Of a stretch of 64,000 nucleotides of DNA, positions 17,263 through 25,251 are shown in pieces. Location: the NCBI GenBank assembly GCA_964608265.1, contig CAZSNP010000005.1, positions 57,548-121,547 of the forward strand. The letters run 5' to 3'. The DNA is from JANWXR01 sp964608265. Lineage in GTDB: Bacteria > Chloroflexota > Anaerolineae > Anaerolineales > UBA6663. A model generated the notes under the pieces. It ran no database searches. It was given only the letters and a program-made list of their open reading frames with translations, and had not been told where the DNA came from. How positions within the stretch are numbered: the first letter of the stretch is position 1; the number at the start of each line of letters is the position of its first letter. Position numbers and translations under genes: made by a program.

Positions 17263-18121
17263 TGGGCGACTCCGTCAATGGCTGGGTATCGGCGGCCAGG
17301 CCAATCGTCCCGGCGGCGTTCCAGGGCAACAATTGGCCGCGCTCGACCCTGATCTCCTCCGACGCCTTGTCCACGAGCGCATCAAAGGTCGTCAAGTCTT
17401 TCGAGAGTGTCGCCGTACCGATGTGAACCGAGACACCGACCCTGTCGGTGACGGCGCGCCGCACGCGCTTGATCAGCTCGGGCAGCTTCTCGGGCGCGGT
17501 TTCCGGCAGTAAGACCAGAAAGTGGTCGTTACGCTTGGCGATGATGTTGTACTCTTCCAATTCATCGTAAAGCGCCTTGCTCACGCTCGCCAGCACATAT
17601 TGTCGCACCATCGCCTGCTGCGCCTCGCGCACCATGCGGTCAAGTGACATCTCGACCGACGTGTCATCGGCCCGGACGGCCATGACTGCCAGCGGGCGCT
17701 GATGCACACGGGCGCGCTTGACCTCGCGATACATCTCGCCCTGCCGGGAGCGGCGTTCGCCCAGTTGCCCGAGGGTGATGTTGATGACGGACAACTCGAA
17801 TTCGGTCACACCGTCGCTCACCATCCGCGCGAGCACGATGGTGACCAGCAGGATGAAGACCTCGGTCAGCAGGATCGGAATATCCGCCAGACCGTAGCCG
17901 AGCCACAACTCGCAACTCAGGAAGACGCCGGTTGCCAGGGCAGCATAGATCCATAAATTGATCTTACGCAACTGCGGGGAAAGAAGGAGAGCGACGGCGG
18001 CCACCGGGACCAACACATAGGCCACCTGCGAGAGATTGATAAAGCTGCTGAGGCGCTCAATGTTGTAGAACGCAAACAGCCAAACAATCAACCCAGAGAC
18101 CGGCAAACGAATCCGCTTCAT
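17243..18121 (-). CDS. Membrane protein with degenerate GGDEF domain
   Basis: A 292-residue protein with about four membrane helices (residues ~8-100), a short helical linker and a C-terminal domain (residues ~140-270) that resembles a diguanylate cyclase. At the active-site position it reads AKRNDHFLVLLP, so GGDEF is replaced by RNDHF (197-201), and cyclase activity is unlikely. VSVHIGTATL matches the strand after the active-site half. It could be a c-di-GMP or nucleotide sensor controlling the operon it heads, which is inference. It is the first gene of the minus-strand locus. Confidence 0.7.
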   Translation of the reverse strand: MKRIRLPVSGLIVWLFAFYNIERLSSFINLSQVAYVLVPVAAVALLLSPQLRKINLWIYAALATGVFLSCELWLGYGLADIPILLTEVFILLVTIVLARMVSDGVTEFELSVINITLGQLGERRSRQGEMYREVKRARVHQRPLAVMAVRADDTSVEMSLDRMVREAQQAMVRQYVLASVSKALYDELEEYNIIAKRNDHFLVLLPETAPEKLPELIKRVRRAVTDRVGVSVHIGTATLSKDLTTFDALVDKASEEIRVERGQLLPWNAAGTIGLAADTQPLTESPNGRADH

Positions 18122-18434
18122 TGTTCTCTTGTGGAAGAATATCTACACACCGATTGGGCAATGCGGATGCGCAAGCCTGACGCCCTGTCGGATACCGATT
18201 TATCTCGCGCGGCCGCGATGACCCAGGGGGCGTTGTTACGCGAAAGCGAACCCACCCAACTTAGTTGATGGGACACCCTGAGTTGAGCTAACCATACAAT
18301 CGTGCGCCTAACCTGTGAATAGCCCTAACGTACCGATACGCTGTCGGTATTTCTGCTGAGTGGCTCAGCCTGTGACTTTCTGCTACACTGCCGCCCATCC
18401 CGCCAACGATTCTCAAACATAGGACGCAAGAGAC
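18122..18434. other. Divergent intergenic region, no gene
   Basis: This 313 nt spacer separates the minus-strand polysaccharide locus from the plus-strand aminotransferase genes. I see no convincing ORF or RNA. The only promoter-like element is TGCTACACT at 18381-18389, which reads as an extended -10 box upstream of the aminotransferase. No clear promoter for the polysaccharide operon could be pinned down. Confidence 0.5.
18381..18389 (+). promoter_or_regulatory. Possible extended -10 promoter element for the class III aminotransferase
   Basis: TGCTACACT fits the TGnTAnnnT pattern of an extended -10 box and lies 45 nt before the ATG at 18435. There is no good -35 hexamer 17 nt upstream, so this is a weak call. 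Confidence 0.3.
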
Positions 18435-19781
18435 ATGGCCGCCCCAATCGATCATGCCGTTCTGCTTGAGCGCGACCGCCGCCAAATCCATCCCATCCAT
18501 CACCCCAACCGGCACAAGGATCCGCTCATGGTCGAGCGGGCCGAGGGCGTGTGGCTGTATACGACCGATGGACGCCGAATTCTGGACGGCATGGCCGGTC
18601 TGTGGAATGTGAATATCGGCTACGGGCGCACCGAACTGGCCGAGGCGGCCCGCGATCAAATGGCGCGCATGGCCTTCACCTCCAATTTCGCCGGCATGAC
18701 CAACGTGCCGGCCTCCGAATTGGCGCATAAGCTGTCCGGTTTCGCCCATCCCTCCCTCACCTATGTGCATTTCACCTCCGGCGGTTCGGAATCGAACGAG
18801 GCTGCCTTCAAAACGGCGCGCTATTTTTGGAAACGGCAGGGGAAGCCTGACAAGGCCAAAGTCATCAGCCGGCGGCTGGCCTATCACGGCATCACGCTGG
18901 CGGCTACGTTTGCCACCGGCATCGAGCGCTACCATAAGATGTTTGGCCCGCCGCTTCCCGGGTTCAGCCACATCCCTGCCCCCAACCCATATCGTTTCGA
19001 CGGCGACCGGCGCGACGGGGAGACGGTGGGCCAGGCGGCGGCCCGCGCGCTTGAGGAGGCCATCCTCCGCGAAGGGCCGGAGACGGTCGCCGCCTTCATC
19101 GCCGAACCGGTGCAGGGCGTGGGCGGCGTCATCGTCCCGCCCGACGATTACTTCCCCCTCATCCGCGCCATCTGCGATAAGTATGAGGTGCTCCTGATCG
19201 CGGATGAAGTCATCACCGGCTTCGGGCGCACCGGCACGCTGTTCGGCATCCAGCAGTGGACTCTGCGGCCCGATATCCTCACCTTTGCCAAGGGCATCAC
19301 CAGCGGCTACTTCCCGCTGGGAGGGATGATGGTGTCGGAGGCGATCATGGATGCGATCAACTCCGCGCCGGAGGCGGACTCGTGGTTAACCGGCTACACC
19401 TATTCGGGCCATGCGGCGGCCTGCGCGGTCGGGCTGGCGAACCTCGCCATCATCGAGCGCGAGAACCTCGCTCAACAGTCGCGGTTACAGGGCGAAAAGT
19501 TACTGGCCGGATTGCGGACGTTGCTGGAGTTCCCGTTTGTCGGCGAGGTGCGCGGCCTCGGGCTGCTGTGCGGGGTGGAGATCGTGAAGGATCGTGCGAG
19601 TAAGACGCCCGACGATGGGCTGGCCGGAAAGATCTACAGCGCCCTGCTCCAGCGCGGCGTGCGCTCGCGGCCGGTCGGCGCGAGCACGCTGGCCTTTTCG
19701 CCGCCGCTCACCATCAACGACGACGAGATTGACCTCATTGTGAAGACCCTCGGCGCGGTGATGGACTCAATCACCAGTTGA
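18435..19781 (+). CDS. Class III aminotransferase (omega-amino acid:pyruvate aminotransferase type)
   Basis: A 448-residue fold-type I PLP enzyme. Visible signatures are GGSESNEAAFKTARYFW (phosphate-binding region), AFIAEPVQGVGG, LIADEVITGFGRTG with Asp257 that pairs with the PLP nitrogen, and TFAKGITSGYFPLGG with the Schiff-base Lys286. The pattern fits beta-alanine/taurine/4-aminobutyrate:pyruvate aminotransferases that move an omega-amino group onto pyruvate. It is followed 69 nt later by an IlvE-like gene on the same strand, so the two may be co-transcribed. It could belong to amine or beta-amino-acid use; the exact amine donor is not readable. Confidence 0.88.
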   Translation: MAAPIDHAVLLERDRRQIHPIHHPNRHKDPLMVERAEGVWLYTTDGRRILDGMAGLWNVNIGYGRTELAEAARDQMARMAFTSNFAGMTNVPASELAHKLSGFAHPSLTYVHFTSGGSESNEAAFKTARYFWKRQGKPDKAKVISRRLAYHGITLAATFATGIERYHKMFGPPLPGFSHIPAPNPYRFDGDRRDGETVGQAAARALEEAILREGPETVAAFIAEPVQGVGGVIVPPDDYFPLIRAICDKYEVLLIADEVITGFGRTGTLFGIQQWTLRPDILTFAKGITSGYFPLGGMMVSEAIMDAINSAPEADSWLTGYTYSGHAAACAVGLANLAIIERENLAQQSRLQGEKLLAGLRTLLEFPFVGEVRGLGLLCGVEIVKDRASKTPDDGLAGKIYSALLQRGVRSRPVGASTLAFSPPLTINDDEIDLIVKTLGAVMDSITS

Positions 19782-19850
19782 AGTGCTTTCGCCACGTATG
19801 AACACGAATCGGCACGACTCCTTTCGTGTAATTCTTGGCAGGAATCCCTC

Positions 19851-20930
19851 GTGACCCAAAACAGTTTCCGCATTGAGCCACTGGCCGATAGTGATCGAAA
19901 GCCGATGCCGGTCGAACTGGGCTTTGGCCGCACCTTCGCCGACCATATGTTCACCCAACGCTGGACGCGCGAGCGCGGCTGGCACGACGCCGTTATCGGC
20001 CCGCACCGCCCGCTGTCGCTCGACCCCGGCGCCGTCGTGCTGCACTACAGTCAGGAGATCTTCGAAGGCACCAAAGCCTACCGCCGGCCCGATGGTGATG
20101 TCAATCTCTTCCGTCCGTGGGAAAACGCCAAACGTTTCAACCGTTCGGCGGCGCGGCTGGTCATGCCGCAGGTTGATATCGAAACCCATGTCGAGGCGAT
20201 AACGGAACTGGTGCGGCTCGAACAGCGCTGGGTGCCCAGCCAGCCCGGCGCCACGCTCTACATCCGCCCGGTGATGATTGCGACCGAGACCACGCTCGAA
20301 GTGCGCGCTGCGGGCGAATATCTGCACTACATCGTCCTCAGCCCGGTCGGGCCGTACTTCGCGGGCGGCTCGAAGCCGGTGTCGGTGTACATCGAGGCCG
20401 AGCACGTGCGCGCGGTGCGCGGCGGCACCGGCGAGGCCAAGACCGCCGGCAACTACGCCGCCAGCCTCATCGCCTCCGAGAACGCGCGCGGGTTGGGCTA
20501 TCAACAAGTGCTATGGCTGGATGGTGTGGAACGGAGCTACGTCGAGGAAGTGGGCGCGATGAACATCGCCTTTGTGTACAACGGGGCACACATCCGCACG
20601 CCGGCGCTCACCGGTAGCATCCTGCCCGGCGTCACGCGCGACTCAGTGCTGCGGCTCGCGCCCGACCTCGGTTACACCATCAGCGAAGACCGAATTGAGG
20701 TGAATGAGATGCTGCGTGACCTCGAGCGCGGGGAGGTGACGGAGGTCTTCGGCATCGGCACGGCGGCAGTGGTGGCGCCGGTGGGCCGCTTCGGCTATCG
20801 CGAGCGCGAGTACATCGTGAACGGCGGCGAGGTCGGCCCGGTGGCGCAGCGCCTGCACACCGCCCTCACCGACATCCAATTTGGCCGCGCGCCCGACCCG
20901 TATGGGTGGACGTTGAGGATTGAGGCTTAG
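19851..20930 (+). CDS. ilvE: Branched-chain amino acid aminotransferase
   Basis: A 359-residue fold-type IV PLP enzyme of the longer eukaryote-like/BCAT-II length. VVLHYSQEIFEGTKAYRRPDG is the N-terminal substrate-loop region (quoted as VVLHYSQEIFEGTKAY), GEAKTAGNYAASL carries the Schiff-base Lys197, and EEVGAMNIAFVY is the conserved EE(V/M)G(A/T)xN motif. It reversibly transaminates leucine, isoleucine and valine with 2-oxoglutarate. The start is GTG at 19851 with AGGAA about 8 nt upstream. It is a housekeeping-type gene at the edge of the catabolic region. Confidence 0.92.
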   Translation: MTQNSFRIEPLADSDRKPMPVELGFGRTFADHMFTQRWTRERGWHDAVIGPHRPLSLDPGAVVLHYSQEIFEGTKAYRRPDGDVNLFRPWENAKRFNRSAARLVMPQVDIETHVEAITELVRLEQRWVPSQPGATLYIRPVMIATETTLEVRAAGEYLHYIVLSPVGPYFAGGSKPVSVYIEAEHVRAVRGGTGEAKTAGNYAASLIASENARGLGYQQVLWLDGVERSYVEEVGAMNIAFVYNGAHIRTPALTGSILPGVTRDSVLRLAPDLGYTISEDRIEVNEMLRDLERGEVTEVFGIGTAAVVAPVGRFGYREREYIVNGGEVGPVAQRLHTALTDIQFGRAPDPYGWTLRIEA

Positions 20931-20973
20931 CTGGTAGGTGTGCGGTGTATTCCCAATCCGTCTGATAACTAAT

Positions 20974-21825
20974 TCAACGCTGAATCAGAGGAAGAAATAC
21001 TTTGGGCGGAAAAAGCAGGTGATTACAGACGATTCCCCCAGTACCCGCGAACCAGAATCGTTCATCTCCTGCCACGTTGGGGTTTGCACCATAATGCGTG
21101 GGGCAGATATTAACCTGACTGGATGCCCAAGTCCATATCTCACTATATCTTTTGGGCGCAACACCTGTAATCCCTGTTTCACTTTGGGGCCATTGTGCAT
21201 AATTGTAGGGTGCCGAAACATAGTAACGTGGATGATAGTGGTAATAGTAAGCTGGAGTGTAGGGATTTGGGCTGGATGAATACCCTTGTTCCGTAGTTGC
21301 CTGCGCACGGAAGATTTCTCCGCTGGTTGAATTTATCGTAGCCAGAACATACGGGTTGGAATACGTGTCGTAAATCATGGCATGCCAGCCAGATGATACT
21401 CGTCTCAACTCGACACGATAGTAGTTGCCCGTTGCAACAATGTCCCCAACCGAGCCTTGGCATCCCAACGTGCCATAGTTTGCGGTTCCACGGTGACACG
21501 TCACCCCAGGCTCTGCAAACACAAACCACCGCAATCCGTCTGGCCGCACGATGAGACCAACTTGAGAGAACTGTTTTCCACCCGGGTTGGGACCATTAGC
21601 AAGATAGAGTCCAAGCCAAGCAGTAGTGAAATCTCCTGAGCCACTTGGTCTTGTATCCAAAGGGGTATACAACAGAAGGTCATATGCTCCGGCATTCCTA
21701 ACCTGCGGCAAGTCAACCCTAAGATCGCCAATCACATAGTCATTGTTGGCAAACGCACTTTGTGTGGTTAACAAGAGCGTTACCGTGATTACGATGGCTG
21801 TGAAGAAACGCTTGACAGTCCACAT
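20974..21825 (-). CDS. Exported protein of unknown function with Chloroflexota-type C-terminal tail
   Basis: About 283 residues. With the ATG at 21825 the protein begins MWTVKRFFTAIVITVTLLLT, a clear signal peptide cleaved near AFA-NN. The mature part is rich in Tyr, Asn and Gly and looks beta-structured, with four Cys (CHRGTANYGTLGC and others) that may pair outside the cell. The last residues VFLPLIQR match the tail of the secreted esterase and the M14 peptidase. GC content here is visibly lower than in flanking genes. No domain recognised. It lies 13 nt after the lipoprotein gene and is probably in one transcript with it. Confidence 0.65.
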   Translation of the reverse strand: MWTVKRFFTAIVITVTLLLTTQSAFANNDYVIGDLRVDLPQVRNAGAYDLLLYTPLDTRPSGSGDFTTAWLGLYLANGPNPGGKQFSQVGLIVRPDGLRWFVFAEPGVTCHRGTANYGTLGCQGSVGDIVATGNYYRVELRRVSSGWHAMIYDTYSNPYVLATINSTSGEIFRAQATTEQGYSSSPNPYTPAYYYHYHPRYYVSAPYNYAQWPQSETGITGVAPKRYSEIWTWASSQVNICPTHYGANPNVAGDERFWFAGTGGIVCNHLLFPPKVFLPLIQR

Positions 21826-21838
21826 GAGAACCTTGCCC

Positions 21839-22378
21839 TTACGGTAGGCTCGTGCCAATCGCCGCTGTGGGCGCGGCTTCCGGATGTTTACCAAAATTAG
21901 CCGGCGGCGAGGAGATTTGCACAATTGCATCTCCCTCCTCAAGTGGAAGGTCAGCTATCAACAACTCGGGGGGAGCAAGATACTTGTCGTAGGACCCATC
22001 GGCACGGCGAACTATAATCTCGCTTTTCTGCTCAAGCGGTAATGTGGGCGAGAGGTCATATGTTGCTCGGATAGCGTAAATGGTCACCGTCGAAATAACA
22101 GGTGACGGAGGGACAAAACCTGATGGTTGAGGTGTCGGCGTCGGCGGTATGAAGATGGATGAGGTTTTTACAGGAGTTGCCGTAGCCACTGGTGGAGGTG
22201 GATAAGGTAACGGTGTTCCTGTCGAAGGAAAACCGATTTGAGATGGTACAGGATAAGCCGGGGAGGTAGTTGCTGGCACAAAAGTGTTTGCCATCGGTGC
22301 ACAGGCTGTAAGAACTGAAAAACCGATAAAAGTCAGGAGCATGCCAGTACGGCCCAATCGAATTCGCAATACAAACAT
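21839..22378 (-). CDS. Putative lipoprotein with Pro/Thr-rich linker
   Basis: About 179 residues from the ATG at 22378. A short basic N-terminus and hydrophobic stretch lead to LTAC, a lipobox whose Cys would be lipidated. Residues ~35-95 are a Pro/Thr/Ser linker of the kind that spaces domains outside Chloroflexota cells. The C-terminal ~80 residues (VTIYAIRATYDLSPTLPLEQ, then IIVRRADGSYDKYLAPPE) look beta-structured. Function unknown. It lies downstream of the antitoxin gene, where a toxin would be expected. Confidence 0.6.
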   Translation of the reverse strand: MFVLRIRLGRTGMLLTFIGFSVLTACAPMANTFVPATTSPAYPVPSQIGFPSTGTPLPYPPPPVATATPVKTSSIFIPPTPTPQPSGFVPPSPVISTVTIYAIRATYDLSPTLPLEQKSEIIVRRADGSYDKYLAPPELLIADLPLEEGDAIVQISSPPANFGKHPEAAPTAAIGTSLP

Positions 22379-22389
22379 GGCTCCTCTCC

Positions 22390-22671
22390 TCACTTGTCGG
22401 CAATACACCGCATTTCAGAAAGAAGCTCCGCGGAGGTCCTTTTTGATTGCCACTTACGCCCATTCTCAGCCCCCAGCCGCTCCAACTCTGCCCAGGCCTC
22501 ACCCGCGGCCTGATGCGACTCAGCCGGCGTTGGGGCCGTTGACTCCAGCGGCGAAAGCAGTCCCACCGGACGACCGCGATACGTGATGATGTAGCGCGAG
22601 CGCTTCTTCCGAACGTTCTGCACAAACTCCGACGCCCGCGCTTTCAATTCGCGAATGCCAATCTCAGTCAT
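22390..22671 (-). CDS. Phd/YefM-family antitoxin (orphan)
   Basis: A 93-residue protein that begins MTEIGIRELKARASEFVQNV, the classic Phd/YefM N-terminal dimer and DNA-binding region, and continues with YIITYRGRPVGLLSP, which matches the family strand pattern. Antitoxins of this family bind and neutralise a Doc, YoeB or VapC toxin and repress their own promoter. The C-terminal part (residues ~50-93) is helical. No toxin gene follows: the next gene overlapping region is the lipoprotein. A promoter and an inverted repeat suitable for autoregulation lie upstream. It is therefore an orphan antitoxin or a general regulator. Confidence 0.82.
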   Translation of the reverse strand: MTEIGIRELKARASEFVQNVRKKRSRYIITYRGRPVGLLSPLESTAPTPAESHQAAGEAWAELERLGAENGRKWQSKRTSAELLSEMRCIADK

Positions 22672-22686
22672 CGCTCACCTTCCAAA

Positions 22687-22734
22687 GTAGTCCCCAATGT
22701 GACTACATTGTATCTGGTGACATAGCATTGTCAA
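22687..22734 (-). promoter_or_regulatory. Strong promoter with overlapping inverted repeat upstream of the Phd-type gene
   Basis: On the minus strand TTGACA (22734-22729) and TACAAT (22712-22707) are separated by 16 nt, a near-consensus sigma-70 promoter. Just downstream, GTAGTC (22706-22701) and GACTAC (22692-22687) form a perfect 6-bp inverted repeat around 8 nt, a good candidate for binding by the Phd-type protein made from this transcript. The promoter lies in the last codons and downstream edge of the preceding gene. Confidence 0.65.
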
Positions 22735-23302
22735 CAAGGCTCCGAAACACCTGCGTCTCGCTCGACAAATTGTGTACCGGGCCATCGGGGCCACGCGGGT
22801 CCCATGACACCCGGCGGTCCGCAAGCGGGGCGACCTTCGTGCCATACGCAGTCAGCGTGCGTACGGCGACTCCGTTGCGATAGAGCACCGTTGTGCGCGT
22901 GCGCTGGCCGGGGCCGATCAATCGGATGCAGTCCGGCTCACTGTAGCGCTGCCAGGCCTCATCCACCGCGCGCGGGCAGAAGAACAAGACCCCCGCCCCG
23001 CCCGACACGCCGATGTGCTCCGGAGCTTCCGGCCCGAGCTTATTGAAAATCAGAACGCCGTCAATCAATTGGCCAGCGAAGCTGCGCACGTGCAGTGGCC
23101 GGCCTTTGAACGTCACGTTCGTCTGCCGGTAGTGTTCGCCATCGAACTCGATGTACACCAGGTTGTCCCACGGCGCGGCCCCCGGCGTGCCGCTGTGCAC
23201 ATCCTCCGCCAGTGGGTTGCCGGCCAGATCAAACACTTCAACGTGATCGTGCCACACGCCGGACATCAGGGTGAGGGTGTGGGCAACGGTACCTGAAAGC
23301 AT
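22703..23302 (-). CDS. Beta-rich hypothetical protein, possibly calycin-like
   Basis: About 199 residues from the ATG at 23302 (the frame opens at 23362, but those first codons are repeat sequence). It starts with a helix-like segment then LMSGVWHDHVEVFD, followed by alternating short hydrophobic strands. The W-x-(D/G) start and strands such as LVYIEFDGEHYRQTNVTFKG resemble the lipocalin-like/DUF3598-like proteins at 34.7-40.9 kb, including LGPEAPEHIG, which recalls their GPD-x2-G motif. I do not recognise a named family. It is next to an acyl-CoA-dehydrogenase-like gene and may belong to the same catabolic system. Confidence 0.5.
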   Translation of the reverse strand: MLSGTVAHTLTLMSGVWHDHVEVFDLAGNPLAEDVHSGTPGAAPWDNLVYIEFDGEHYRQTNVTFKGRPLHVRSFAGQLIDGVLIFNKLGPEAPEHIGVSGGAGVLFFCPRAVDEAWQRYSEPDCIRLIGPGQRTRTTVLYRNGVAVRTLTAYGTKVAPLADRRVSWDPRGPDGPVHNLSSETQVFRSLVDNAMSPDTM

Positions 23303-23372
23303 TGTGTCGTGTGTCGAAGTGTCGGGTGTATGTCTATGCGGAGGACATTTGACACCCGGCACTCGGCACTAT
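23297..23372. repeat. Hairpin repeat, GTGTCGAGTGTC family
   Basis: The spacer holds GTGTCGTGTGTCGAAGTGTC on one side and its imperfect complement (GACACCCGGCACTCGGCAC) on the other, forming a long imperfect hairpin built from 7-8 nt units. Other members are at 33.8, 45.5 and 53.8 kb. Confidence 0.7.
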
Positions 23373-24646
23373 TTTCGAGAACTGAAGCTGGCCTGCTCTG
23401 CCCCGGTGACGATCATCTTCGCCGCTTCGAGGCGGCCACGCTCGGCGGGGAAGGCCTGCACCAGGCCCATGCTCAGATCGCGCAGCCCGCGAGCGATGAC
23501 GCCGTGGTCGCCGGTGTTGCTCGTGCCGCAGGCCTTGAGGGCGAGGGTGGCGAGATTGAAGGCGGCATCACACACTACGCCCTTGCACAGCCGCCACTGC
23601 GCCACGACGCGCGGCTTGGGGAGGATCGGCGGCTCGGCGGTTTCGAGTTCGAGTTGCCGCCGCAGCCAGAGCGTTGCGGTCTCCAGCTCCACCGTCATCT
23701 TGCCGATCAACTCCTGATGAAACGGGCTGTCAGCGGCGATCGATTTGCCGGTATCCTCGAACTTCAATCCGGTGACGAAGTTGAGGGCGTACTGATAGAC
23801 GTTGTACGCCACGCCGAGATAGATGGCGGCCACCGCAACCTGATTGCCGACGAAGCTGCCCCGGCTCATCTGCATCATCTTGACGAAGGCGCCGGGGAGG
23901 GCAAGCGCTTCCTCTTCGGGCACAAAGACATCTTCGAGGATGATGCCGTGGGTGGCCGTTGCCCGCATCCCGACCGAATCCCACTTCGAGCGCTCGCGCA
24001 CGCCGGGCGCGTCGCGCTTCACGAAGAAGACGCACAATCCTTCCGCCGTCGTCGTGCCGGCGAGCCTGGCGGTGACGAGGTACTCATCCGCCACGCCGGT
24101 GGAGCAGCCGAAGGACTTTGTGCCCGTGAGTCGCCAGCCGCCCTCGACCGGTTTCGCTTCGGTGGAGATGGTGATGGCGCTGGCGGTGGTCTTCACTTGC
24201 TCGCTGGCGAAGTTGGCCAGCCACAGCCCGTCGCGGCCCATCCTGGCGAGCAGCTTCTCGGCGAAGGCTTTGACCACCGGCGCTTCATCGGCGCTGAACA
24301 GCCCGGCCTCGAGGGCTTCGAGCGGCAGCAGCCCGCGCGAGGCGCTGCTGCAATGGAAGAAGTACGCCAGCGCCGTGGATGGGCAGGCCGTGCCGAGCGC
24401 GAAGGCCGCCGCCGTCAAATCGCGCAGGCCGCCGCCCAGCCCGCCATACGCCTCCGGCACGATGAGGCCCAACAGCCCGGCCTCGCGCAGCGCGGCGATG
24501 TTTTCCATGGGGAATTCGCCCTTGGCATCCGCTTGCTCCGCGCGTTCGCGCAACGCCGGCAGCACGCTCTCGACGCGCTGCGCCAATTCGCGCTCGCGGT
24601 CGGTCATGTCCTCAATCAGCACAGCTCCGGTCAAATCATTGCTCAT
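23369..24646 (-). CDS. Acyl-CoA dehydrogenase-fold flavoprotein
   Basis: A 425-residue protein of acyl-CoA dehydrogenase length. GLLGLIVPEAYGGLGGGL is the N-terminal helical region of the family, GLWLANFASEQ and LTGTKSFGCSTGVADEYLV make the middle beta domain, and ACGTSNTGDHGVIARGLRDL lies in the C-terminal helical domain. The usual catalytic Glu of true dehydrogenases is not evident in the C-terminal segment, so it may instead be a DszC/HpaB-like monooxygenase that uses reduced flavin; a flavin reductase domain is encoded at 33 kb. ATG at 24646 is preceded by AAAGGA. Its start overlaps the GIY-YIG gene by 11 nt. Confidence 0.75.
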   Translation of the reverse strand: MSNDLTGAVLIEDMTDRERELAQRVESVLPALRERAEQADAKGEFPMENIAALREAGLLGLIVPEAYGGLGGGLRDLTAAAFALGTACPSTALAYFFHCSSASRGLLPLEALEAGLFSADEAPVVKAFAEKLLARMGRDGLWLANFASEQVKTTASAITISTEAKPVEGGWRLTGTKSFGCSTGVADEYLVTARLAGTTTAEGLCVFFVKRDAPGVRERSKWDSVGMRATATHGIILEDVFVPEEEALALPGAFVKMMQMSRGSFVGNQVAVAAIYLGVAYNVYQYALNFVTGLKFEDTGKSIAADSPFHQELIGKMTVELETATLWLRRQLELETAEPPILPKPRVVAQWRLCKGVVCDAAFNLATLALKACGTSNTGDHGVIARGLRDLSMGLVQAFPAERGRLEAAKMIVTGAEQASFSSRK

Positions 24647-24941
24647 CGGCTTTCCTTTCAAACCATTCTGCACTCAAGTCTTGCCACGTTGGGTTGGTCT
24701 TCTCGATCAACTCAATTTTTCTTTCACGCAGCCAGCCTTTGATCTGCTTCTCACGCGCGATGGCTGACTTCACATCGGAGGTGGTTTCAAAATAGACCAG
24801 TTGATTGATGTTGTATCGCGCGGTAAATCCGGGGATGAGCTTGTGTTTGTGCTGATACACTCGACGCTGAAGATCGTTGGTCACGCCTACGTAAAGGGTC
24901 CGTGAACGATTCGTGGCGATGTAGACGTAGTATTGTTTCAT
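24636..24941 (-). CDS. GIY-YIG endonuclease domain protein (UPF0213-like)
   Basis: About 101 residues from MKQYYVYIATN at 24941. YYVYIATN and LYVGVTNDLQRRVYQHK give the GIY-YIG core (here YVYI…YVGV) with the catalytic Arg, and later KSAIAREKQIKGWLRERK, the conserved helix. Short single-domain members like this are common in bacteria with unknown function and often sit next to repeats. Here imperfect 41-nt hairpin repeats lie directly upstream, suggesting it is a hitchhiker of a small mobile cassette rather than part of the pathway. The stop overlaps the flavoprotein start. Confidence 0.85.
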   Translation of the reverse strand: MKQYYVYIATNRSRTLYVGVTNDLQRRVYQHKHKLIPGFTARYNINQLVYFETTSDVKSAIAREKQIKGWLRERKIELIEKTNPTWQDLSAEWFERKADEQ

Positions 24942-24973
24942 AGAGGCACAGACTTGATCCATGGACCTTCTCA

Positions 24974-25147
24974 TGTCGCTCTGAGCCGCGCCGCATTTGC
25001 GCGGCGAAGAGTCTCGACCGGGTCATGACCGGCCTGGCCCATTGCACAGTCGAGATGCTTCGCTGGCGCGCGAACGGCACGCACGCCGCTCAGCATGACA
25101 GACCTGTGTCGCTCTGAGCCGCGCCGCATTCGCGCGGCGAAGAGTCT
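24974..25147. repeat. Direct repeat of a 41-nt hairpin element next to an assembly gap
   Basis: A 41-nt unit starting TGTCGCTCTGAGCCGCGCC occurs at 24974-25014 and again at 25107-25147 with one mismatch. Inside each, GCCGCGC and GCGCGGC form a 7-bp stem. Between the copies are GAGATGCTTCGCTGG and CTCAGCATGACA, another dispersed-repeat type. The second copy ends exactly where the N gap begins. Confidence 0.8.
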
Positions 25148-25247
25148 NNNNNNNNNNNNNNNNNNNNNNNNNNNNNNNNNNNNNNNNNNNNNNNNNNNNN
25201 NNNNNNNNNNNNNNNNNNNNNNNNNNNNNNNNNNNNNNNNNNNNNNN
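25148..25247. other. Scaffold gap of 100 N
   Basis: Exactly 100 undefined bases, a default scaffolding spacer, placed at the end of a repeat copy. No overlap between the two flanks is visible, so real sequence is probably missing here. Confidence 0.95.
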
Positions 25248-25251
25248 TCGG

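Noticed and set aside
18122..18434. tRNA or small RNA gene in the divergent spacer
   Set aside because: No cloverleaf, T-loop consensus or terminator-like hairpin with a T-run could be found.
22390..22671. Complete toxin-antitoxin pair
   Set aside because: No Doc, YoeB, RelE or PIN-type protein lies next to the Phd-like gene on either side.
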